A DNA stretch of 64,000 bases from Undaria pinnatifida (taxonomy: Eukaryota > Sar > Phaeophyceae > Laminariales > Alariaceae). This document shows positions 56,101 through 64,000 of the stretch, in pieces; within the stretch, counting starts at the first letter, position 1, and each line of letters begins with the position of its first letter. The translations under genes and the position numbers were made by a program. Where the stretch lies: assembly GCA_012845835.1 (NCBI GenBank), contig JABAKD010000025.1, positions 16,439,992 to 16,503,991 of the forward strand. Reading direction: 5' to 3'. Under the pieces are notes generated by a model. The model did not search any database and was not told the DNA's origin. It saw nothing but the letters and a program-made list of their open reading frames with translations.

Positions 56101-56340
56101 CCAGGTATATACCAGGTACAGGGCGTATATATCATTAAATGGGAATTAGTTTGTCCGATATCTGAAACAGTCCGTCCCAAAAACCCTGGACGCAGTTTTA
56201 GAAGGCGTTTGTGGTCCCAGCTTTTGTATTCGGAGGTGTCGTAGATGTTGCTGGGACCACAACCGGACGCGTCTGGGGATGCCAGGGAGGGGTAATGCCT
56301 AGAGTCTGGCGTGTGGTAGAGAGTTTATTTCATTGAGAAC
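53149..56340. other. No gene seen
   Basis: Mixed short ORFs on both strands without conserved motifs. 55880-56080 shows weak similarity (AGATC-rich steps) to the tandem repeat at 60.8-61.3 kb. Confidence 0.4.
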
Positions 56341-56457
56341 GTTCGGAATCGAATATGAACTAGAGTTCGCAATAGTGATGGCTTATCCGTTGTCCATTCG
56401 GAATCGAATATTAACTAGAGTTCGCAATAATAGTGATGGCTTATCCGTTGTCCATTG
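56341..56457. repeat. ~58-bp tandem pair
   Basis: TTCGGAATCGAATATNAACT, AGAGTTCGCAATA and GATGGCTTATCCGTTGTCC occur twice. Confidence 0.65.
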
Positions 56458-57099
56458 TTGTCCTTTTTTTTCGGCTCGCGCAGCAGAGTACTATGAATAA
56501 CATGCTCATGCGTTGGTGGAAGGTAGTGACCAATCCGACCCAACCATGTTAGTTTGTTGTCATCCGGCGCTGGGATGTGGACACAAATAATGACCCCCTT
56601 CCCCAATTCCCGAAAATATTTTGCAACCCTTCCCCCCCCCCCCCCCCCTCCACTGCTCTTGCCACTCCCTTTCCCCCCCTCCCGTAATACACCGAAGAAA
56701 CGTAGTGGGCGCCCAAATTTTGGAGGTGTCTATTAGGAGTAGCAACGGTGCTCCGTGTCGAAAGGGATGCTTGGTCAATATTCAAATGATTGAGGCAAGC
56801 AACAATGAGTACGACCGCCCCCCCCCCCCCCCCCCGTCCATGCTCCCGCCTCTTAGATACGGAAGCTTCGCGACTGCGCACCAATGGAGGGAGAGTTTTA
56901 TCCGGACGAAGAGCCTGCTAAGGCTTTGGCGGCGATTAGCGTTGCCCTAAAGCCGTGGAGTTCAGCGTCTAGGTACGAGACTTTTATCCATTGTACTAAC
57001 GATTGTTTTGACATACCAGGTAGTTGATTGTAGATTCTTTTGGCATGGTTGGGTGTTTTTGAGGGCATACAAGAATCGGCTTTTATAAGCAAAAACTGC

Positions 57100-57200
57100 T
57101 CAACCCCTTTAGAGCCCAAATTTAGAGCCCGAAAACCCCTCCCTATACTGATTCCAAGTAATTTTGTCCCCAAAACGGGTTTCCAGTTGTAAAGGCGTAT
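57100..57200 (+). repeat. TTAACCCC repeat (M3), copy 3
   Basis: Carries AACCCCTTTAGAGCCC, CCTCCCTATACTGA, TTTTGTCCCCAAAACGGGT and TTTCCAGTTGTAAAGGCG. A short internal duplication of the AGAGCCC segment is visible. Confidence 0.5.
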
Positions 57201-57790
57201 AAGCGTAATACATCGAAAACGACACGTAATGAGCGCCGAAACGTTGGAGCTGTCCGGAGGATAAAAAAAAGAAGAAGAAGGAAAAAATGGAGCTGGGTGC
57301 CTCATTTGTCACGAGTATGCACGGTTCGCCGACTCGAAGGGGATGCGTGGCCAATGTTAGAATGACTAGCGTAACGCGTACAAATGGGGGCAAGTATGGT
57401 ATTTAATCGCATTTTTTTAGTGATCGTTGTCAACCAAAACGCATAAAATTAGGCGGGAAAAGCAATAAGGATGCAAATCTACTGCTCATTTTTCGGAGGG
57501 AGTTTTTTATGCAGACGAAGAGCCTGTCAATGCTCTCGTGACTAATAGCGTTGCTCTAAGGCCTAACCCTGGGAGCTCAGCTTCTAGGTATGCGTTGTTG
57601 CATTGTGTGAAGATTATTATTTGTCTGCATGTGGAAGACGGATTGAAGCAGTAGCAGCACCGGAGGTATCCGTCATAGTTGAAACAGTTGTAGTTGTTGT
57701 TGGCGTGTTGCTTGGATCAGCATAGCCTTGTGGAGGGTTTTGACGGTGTAGGACCGAACCTCGATGCGGGTTGTCTACTTGCATTTTCGT

Positions 57791-57929
57791 GCGGTGCGGT
57801 GCGGTGCGGTGCGGTGCGGTGCGGTGCGGTGCGGTGCGGTGCGGTGCGGTGGGGTGCGGTGCGGTGCGGTGCGGTGCGGTGCGGTGCGGTGCGGTGCGGT
57901 GCGGTGCGGTGCGGTGCGGTGCGGTGCGG
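57791..57929. repeat. (GCGGT)n pentanucleotide microsatellite, ~28 units
   Basis: Nearly perfect, with a single interruption near 57851. The unit length is not a multiple of three, so all frames read through as CGAVR-type peptides; none is a gene. Confidence 0.9.
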
Positions 57930-58205
57930 ACTCTGGTTTTTAATTGTTACACGGTGCGGCCCGGCGCGAATCCTTTCGCTGAGTCTACCGTGCGTTGCGG
58001 TTCTGCAAAATATCGCAGAACCGCACCGCACCGCCCCACCGTCACAACGAAGCACACCGTGCTAACCCCATTTATGCTCGCTTTGGGGGGCCATGCAGAG
58101 TTGCCTGACCCGTGCTACAAAAGCCTGACGTGCTCCATCACCGTATTGCGGGGCTGCGAGGGTCTACGGCTGGTCTTACAGACTACAGCCAGGCATGACA
58201 GTGAC

Positions 58206-58666
58206 TACCCCCCCCGCCTCCCCCCACCATCGTCAGGTCTTTTACTGATAAAGCCTTGCTGACCATGTACGCTAAAATTGCGTCCGGCAAGCGACCAGAT
58301 GACTTACTTTCGCTTTTTCTGTACCGATCCCCAGCGAAAATCAACCCTGCCCTTTCCCCCCTCCTCATCGTCAGGCCTGAATGAGAGAAACTGCTGAGCA
58401 TTTACGCTGATATTACGGATGGCAAGCGATTGGGTAGCCTAAATTCGATTTTCCGCCGCCCTCCGCTCCTGAGAATACCCTACCCCCCCCGTCGTCACTG
58501 CCCTATTAGGGAAACCCTGCTGAGCATGTATGCTAAGATTGCCGATGGCAAGCGACTGGACGACTTAATTGCGCTATTTCTGGGAAGTCAGGAGCATCCC
58601 GCCCTCAGGTACGCCTGGGTGCACGTGCTTTGGAAACCCCGGAAACTGACAATCACGACTACGTAG
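58206..58666 (+). pseudogene. Decayed ORF with three tandem ~43-residue peptide repeats
   Basis: One plus frame reads KALLTMYAKIASGKRPDDLL, then (after TGA at 58382-58384) EKLLSIYADITDGKRLGSLN, then ETLLSMYAKIADGKRLDDLI. The unit spacings are 135 and 126 bp, both multiples of three. The ORF ends HPALRYAWVHVLWKPRKL and TAG at 58664-58666. The conserved motif LLSMYAKIADGKRL is helix-like. I do not recognise the family. A single stop and preserved frame suggest recently lost or still partly coding sequence; splice sites were not resolved. Confidence 0.45.
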
Positions 58667-58714
58667 GCGATGCTCAAGTCACGACTACGGGGACATTTAG
58701 GAGTCACCCACTTA

Positions 58715-58790
58715 GCCCCCAAACCCCTTCCCATACTATTTCCAAGTAATTCGTCCCCAAAAACGGGTTTCCAGTTGTAAAGGGGTTAAG
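58715..58790 (+). repeat. TTAACCCC repeat (M3), copy 4
   Basis: CCCCAAACCCCTTCCCATACT, TTCGTCCCCAAAAACGGGTT, then CAGTTGTAAAGGGGTTAA. Confidence 0.5.
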
Positions 58791-59119
58791 GGCGAAGCAG
58801 TGTCTAATTTCCCTCGGCCCCAAAATAAGGGAACCCCTTTTCAGATACACGCAGAGCGCGCCCAGCGCGACTGCGACAAACGCTCGGAGGTTGGCGTCAG
58901 GCAGCAGACATCGCGACGGCGGGCGGTTTTGCTCGCAAACTGTGATGGCATCGGTGGAGGTCACCGTCTGAACGTCGTGCCGAGGATGCGCGACTGGACG
59001 ATTTGCGCGTTGCCTCTGTACGCGTCCGAGCTGAGTTGTTCGCGAAGAGGTACACAGCTTGCCTAAGAATGGCTCTCTGCGTTTAAAAAGTAACAGGTAC
59101 CAGGTATATACCAGGTATA

Positions 59120-59345
59120 GTTTTGTTTCTCCTCCGGTAGATGGAGAAAAATAAAGCTTAAACTCACCACACTTCCACGTATTTTCACACACGTCGTGTG
59201 TCAATTTAACTCAATTGCGTTCGCAATCTAGCGCTAGATGGGGTGTCCTCCAGTTCCCGTGGTAGCGATAGCGCGAGCTGTCCCTACCGGCGGTCCCGGT
59301 TACTACTCCAGCGGCGCAAGCTGCCGTTGTGTACGGATGCATGAG
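59120..59345 (-). repeat. Dispersed repeat R3, copy 3
   Basis: Inverted copy closely matching 5215-5440 (AGCGCTAGATGGGGTGTCC, GCGATAGCGCGAGCTGTCCC, GCGCAAGCTGCCGTTGT). Confidence 0.6.
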
Positions 59346-59819
59346 TATGCCGTGCATCGTTGTACACAACAATACGTACAGGTATGAAGTCGTGAGCCGC
59401 TACGTACAGCATCACTACGTTCAATAGTCCTGTGTACTCGTACTCGTACAGCTTGTTCGGGCTCGTGCGCGGGGTGCAGCCATAGTTGCTGCGTGTAGCT
59501 TGTTTCTTAATGCCTTGTCGTGTTCATGTCAATCATATGTACGTACTTCGTTCATACTCATCCGCTCTTCTTGCTCGTAAATGCACCCAAACTCAACGTA
59601 AAAATAGAGTATGTTTTCACAACAAAACCTCAGTATCCAGTTTTTGTCAAGATGATCAGAACCAATATATTAAACGTAACTCTGCTAAACGAGTACCTGG
59701 CATACTCGTATATTACGTCGTACCGGCACAGCAGTGCTGCACAGTGGACCCAACTGTCGCAGAGCGTGTGCACTCGCACTCGTACATACTTGAACTCGTA
59801 CGAAAATCCGTAAAACGAG

Positions 59820-59900
59820 CGGCCGGTGTATCACGCAGCTTGCAAAGATGAGTATCGACCCTAAATTTATCGAACTCACAGCTGGCGTGTTTAAAACGAT
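59820..59900 (+). repeat. Isolated core module
   Basis: GTATCACGCAGCTTGCAAAG, ATGAGTATCGACCC, AACTCACAGCTGGCGTG: intermediate between C1 and C2 versions. Confidence 0.45.
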
Positions 59901-60469
59901 TTAGTAAAACTCGTGAATGTGTTCGCACTCGTATATGTGCTCGTAACGTCCATTATAGATGTGCTCGTGCTGGTATATGTGCTAGTTCTTGTGCATCGCG
60001 CGAACTCGAGGTGCAGCCACTTGGACTGGGTGTAGCTTGTTTCTGAGGCTGTACTCGTGTCACGGCCTCGTTTTAATCATGCTCTCGGGTGCTTTTGCCA
60101 TGTACCGAACTTCAAAAAGTTCACTCTTGATATTTTTGCCAAAAAAAATCCTTTGTTTTGGGATGCCAATGTCGAAAAGTAACACCATGTTTTTTTTGTA
60201 CAATCTCTCACTACCGTCAAGATCCAAAGAAAAGCTGCTCGAGACAAGATCGTACCTACTTCTCGCTTGTCTCTGCTCACGTACGTGTTCAAGGCGAGGG
60301 GGGCATCGCATAAAGAAGGGCGAGGGGCGCCGAAGCCGATCCTCGAAGAAAGCCCAAGGAATCTCATGTCGAGGATTTCAAGTGTCGATACTCCGATGCT
60401 GAGGTCGACACGATAACGTTTTTGCTGCCGCTCCATGGTTTGGTCACACGTCGTTGTATATTATAGAAT

Positions 60470-60530
60470 ATGTTAAAATACGCTACAGCTGTGAGATCGA
60501 AGACTTCGTCGAAACTCGTCTTTCTTTTCA
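60470..60530 (-). repeat. Isolated core module, inverted
   Basis: AATACGCTACAGCTGTGAGA then TCGAAGACTTCGTCGAAACTC: C1-type core only. Confidence 0.45.
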
Positions 60531-60824
60531 TTTGGTATATATCTAAGTCGCGTCTTGAACGCTCGAACGATACTGTTTTTATTGGTGTTTTTTGTTTTTC
60601 TTGGGACAGATATGCCTGTTTGGAGCTGCTTGGATTCGTGGGTCAGCTGAAACAGACGCACCGGAGGTTGCTGTCAAGAATGGACGTCATCAAGACTTTG
60701 CTAACTGTCCTCGTGAGTTTACTTTTTTTTGTCATCCTCCAGCGTGTGGGAAAAATACATCTTTAGCTTTTGTTATTTGCCCACACTGAACACATCAGAT
60801 TCCCGTTCGTGATGTCGGTCATTC

Positions 60825-61330
60825 GCGGCAGACAGATCCCTGATTTGTGATTTGTAGGATCTGCGTAGCCTATAGATCAGGTTTCCGGGTGGAATTCGTG
60901 CGATGCGCATGATCTGGCCATGATTCACGTGTTGGGTATGTGCTGCATAGATCTCAAGACGTGGACAATATCATGTAGACAGATAATTGATTTGTATCGC
61001 GTTGCCGGATGGGAGGCGTATGTACGATCTGCATGACCATATATCACGGGATGCGTGTGCGCTGCACAGATCCTGCAAGCCATATAGTATGGGCAGCTAT
61101 TTGATTTGTATCTAGTTGGATGGGAGGCGTATGTACATTATGTATCACCATATTTCACGGGTTTGGTATGTGCTGCACAGATCCTGCAAGACGTATCATA
61201 TTGACAGATATTGGATTTATATCACGTTGCAAGGTTGGAGCCGTGTATACGATCTACATGGCCATATTTCACGGGTTGGGTATGTGCTACACAGATCCTG
61301 CAAGACATACTGCAACACATATCATATGGA
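60825..61330. repeat. ~113-bp tandem repeat, about four copies
   Basis: Shared steps: TTGATTTGTATC..GTTG, GATGGGAGGCGTATGTAC, CCATATTTCACGGGTT.GGTATGTGCT and CACAGATCCTGCAAGAC. Weaker relatives are near 55880-56080 and 63370-63450. Confidence 0.58.
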
Positions 61331-61519
61331 CATATATTGTATTTTGACGATCTAGATCGTGATTTGTCCCATGTGTGATTAGTTGCAACTGTCGTGAACT
61401 TGCGTGAACGGGCGGCGGTCGTCGTAACCGCCGGGTCACTATTTTTTTCGTTAGGTGTGCATTAGAACCTCGGCATTCGCTCGCAATTGTGTATCGCGTT
61501 CTAATTTATGCTGGCGTTC

Positions 61520-62450
61520 AGTATGTGTGGTGGTGTGGAGGGGTGGGGGACGTGCGGTTGTTGGTCGTGTTGTTGGGGTTGTGGGTGTTGATAGTGTTGG
61601 TGATGGTGTTGTTGGTGTTGGTGTTGATATCGGTGGTGTTGGTGATGGTTTTGTTGGTGTTGGTATTTTTGGTGTTGGTGTTGATATCGGTGGTGTTGGT
61701 GATGGTGATGGTTTTGTTGGTGTTGGTGTTGATGTTGGTGGTAGTGGTGTAGATGCTGACGTTGGTGTTGGCGTTGGTGTTAGTGCTGGCGTTGCTGTTG
61801 TTCTTGGTGCTGTCGGTTTTGGTGTTGGTGTTGGTGGTAGTTTTGTTGGTGTTGGTGGTTGTGTGGTGATGGTGGTAATGTTTGTGTTGCTGTCGGTATT
61901 GATGGTGGTGGTGCTGGCGTTGGTGTTGGTGTTAGTGCTGGCGTTGATGTTGTTCTTGGTGCTGTCGGCGATGGTGTTGGGGTTGGTGATGGTGTTGGTG
62001 TTGATGATGTTGATGTTGATGATGTTGTTGATGTTTGTGTTGATGGTGTTGGTATTAGTGTCGGTGTTGATGGTGGTGGTGCTGGCGTTGGTGTTTGTGT
62101 TATAGTGCTGGCGTTGATGTTGTTGGTGTTGTTGTCGGTGTTGGTGTTTGTGTTGGTGTTGGGAGGAATGTTGGCGGTTCTGGTATTGGTTATGTTGGTG
62201 TTGATACTAGAAATGGCGTTGATGTTCGCATAGGTGCTGGCTTTGATGTTGGTCTTAGTATTGCTGTGGGGCTGGGTGTTGACATAGCAGTTGGTGTTGG
62301 TTGTGGTGTGGATGCGGGTATTAGTATGGGTGTGCGTGTTAGTGATTGCGGTGGCGTGAAACTTGATGTTGGTGTTGGACTGGGCGTTGGCGTGATTCTT
62401 GAAGGTCGGTGTTGGTGTAGGATGCGTAGTGTTGCGTAAACACGCGGTAC
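61520..62450. repeat. Degenerate GGTGTT-rich minisatellite
   Basis: About 900 bp of GTTGGTGTTGGTGATG-like steps with little A or C on the plus strand. Long ORFs in several frames (VLVLVL, GVGVDVG, TPTPT) are compositional artefacts. Confidence 0.75.
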
Positions 62451-64000
62451 CGGCATCAGTTTTTTTTTTGTGCTCCCTCCCCTTCCCCCACCTCACTTTG
62501 TCCGTCGAAAATTTTGTTGTCTGTTGACAAGAGCGACCAAAGGACCGTGCCCAAAAGTCCGCAATGGCCTACATAGCAATATATGGGTGCCAGGCGAACG
62601 TGCCGGGACCCCCCCGCCGGCAGTGGCCATACCTTTTTTTTTCCTCTTTTTTTCAAAACTGTAATTGATATGCAAGAAGGGACGCACAAGGTGCGGAAGT
62701 CCGCCTTTCAGGTGGTTCTCAGTAGGATGCAGCTCACCCTTCATGCGAATCGCTTCGCGCTTGGTGGCTTGGTGCACGCGATGTTTGCCTGGTCGGTGAT
62801 AACCCGACGGGCTCCGTCCCGGCATTATAGAGATGCGAGAATATATGGTCATGCGACTATCTAGAGATGCGAGGATATATGGTCATGCGACTACGGCTAT
62901 GCGTTAAATGAGTACCCCCCCCCCCCCCCTCCGGATGGGTCCCTTGGCGGTGTGTCGTTTGACCCCGTTCCCCGCCCTGTGAATGCCTCCTCTGTGTCTG
63001 CTTTTCCAGGAGAGACCGAGGATCGTACCGATAAGCCCGTACTGTCCGAGCAACGACATATGTCCGGCGGCGGAGGCAGCTAGAGTTTTGAGGTATACGA
63101 CTACTTATGGTTCCATGGGATACCTGTTAACTCATTTCCAAGTCCCAAGATGATGGTAGTCTAACTCCAAGTGTTTCGTCCCAATGTCTGGAGTGCGGTG
63201 CTAAAAACGGTGCTAAACGGATTAATCCCTTTGGAAGTAACGAAGGGAACCGGGTTGAAACCGTTGAACACATGACCGATCCCCACTCCATGATGTAGGT
63301 CTTCCGGGGAAAATCTGTATGGTCTATCTTATGGTATCGGGTGGGAACGGTACGATCCGGATGATCTAACAAATTTCCCCAGGGTTGGATGTACTGTAGA
63401 TGATATGTATGCTCTATATCATATGATCTGTATGATCTAGATGGTAATCTGTCCGAGGTGTGATTGGTTTCATCGTTGTATCGAGGGTCTCAAGATAGTT
63501 ATTGTTGATGGCAGGTAATTACAGTTGGAACAGGATCTTGGCGGCATGCTATCATGCATTAGAGGTAGCACTTTTCGACTTTTTTTGTCTGAATTTTGGG
63601 ACTCCTTAAGCGCTGTAAAGCCCCGAAATCCCTCCCTATACTAACTTCAAGTACATTCGTTAAAAAAAGAGTTGCCAGTTGTCAAGGCGTTAACCCTTTG
63701 GAGTCCATGCCTAGCGATAAAAAAGTGAGCGATGCGGTATTTTCATCGTGTAAGCGCGTGGTGTGCGATAGTCCATGCTGTGCTACATGCGCGGCGTGGA
63801 ACTCCTTGGATTGTGGTTCGGAAGGTAGGGTAAATAGCCCCTATGCCAGCAGCCCGCTTTGCTCCGTGAAGTCGATGCTGTAGTTGTCGTTTTCGTTCGT
63901 CGATTTTTCCCTCCATTTTTCCCTCGAAAGCCTCAAAAAGGTTGTTTGGAAGTATAACACCCCAATATCGCAGGAATTACATTTTTTTTATTTTGATACT
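62451..64000. other. No gene seen
   Basis: A GATGCGAGRATATATGGTCA duplicate (62831, 62866), a C run near 62915 and an M3 repeat. No domain recognised. Confidence 0.4.
63605..63700 (+). repeat. TTAACCCC repeat (M3), copy 5
   Basis: Diverged copy with CCCTCCCTATACTAACTTCA and GTTGCCAGTTGTCAAGGCG, ending GTTAACCC. Confidence 0.42.

Noticed and set aside
57694-58262. ORFs of 112-163 residues across the GCGGT array
   Set aside because: A 5-bp repeat without stops is open in every frame; no recognisable domain.
61455-62496. ORFs of 216 and 238 residues rich in V/L/G or T/P/N
   Set aside because: They arise from a degenerate GT-rich minisatellite; several frames are equally open and the peptides are low complexity.

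Overview
The window looks like nuclear DNA of a brown alga (Phaeophyceae). Two observations support this. Reading short exons off the minus strand gives a complete metallothionein whose motif order matches the metallothionein I know from Fucus. The retroelement remnants (a LINE with an endonuclease/RT tail, and a chromodomain-bearing LTR-element tail) read like families I associate with brown algal genomes. Species cannot be fixed from sequence alone. No bacterial-style operons, rRNA genes, convincing functional tRNA genes or CRISPR arrays are present.

The DNA is gene-poor and repeat-dense. The only gene I can reconstruct end to end is the metallothionein at 39243-47951 on the minus strand: three exons of 46, 88 and 52 nt, introns of 7187 and 1336 bp, 61 residues. 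Its exons are too short to stand out as long ORFs. A possible exon with a pleckstrin-homology-like tail lies just upstream of its start (about 48146-48378, minus). A decayed ORF with three copies of one peptide motif lies at 58206-58666.

Layout. 0-9 kb: a 27-bp minisatellite, tRNA-headed SINEs, two MITE families and several dispersed repeats. 9-13 kb: a dispersed repeat, a LINE endonuclease head cut off by an insertion, a large repeat that recurs inverted at 41-42 kb, and a 781-bp element with 23-bp terminal inverted repeats full of GTCGAAA/TTTCGAC motifs. 14-16 kb: a small MITE, then the first G-tract array. 17-22 kb: the LINE 3' coding tail (minus) and an internally deleted LTR element carrying a chromodomain/reader-like tail. 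22-34 kb: copies of a conserved ~60-bp core module, a second chromodomain tail, a miniature LTR-like element, a long GTTT run and the second, longer G-tract array. 34-37 kb: a degenerate ~370-bp tandem array and a GC-rich island. 39-48 kb: the metallothionein gene with repeat-filled introns. 48-64 kb: further MITE, SINE and minisatellite material.

Recurring themes: (i) the 9-bp palindrome-like motif TACCAGGTA/TACCTGGTA occurs at 17 places by my hand count against about 0.5 expected, and in one pair of duplicated sequences it is present in one copy and absent in the other; (ii) a ~60-bp core is shared by two otherwise different repeat families; (iii) long homopolymer G/C runs punctuate modular repeat arrays. 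All coordinates were counted by hand; repeat edges are approximate unless terminal motifs are stated.
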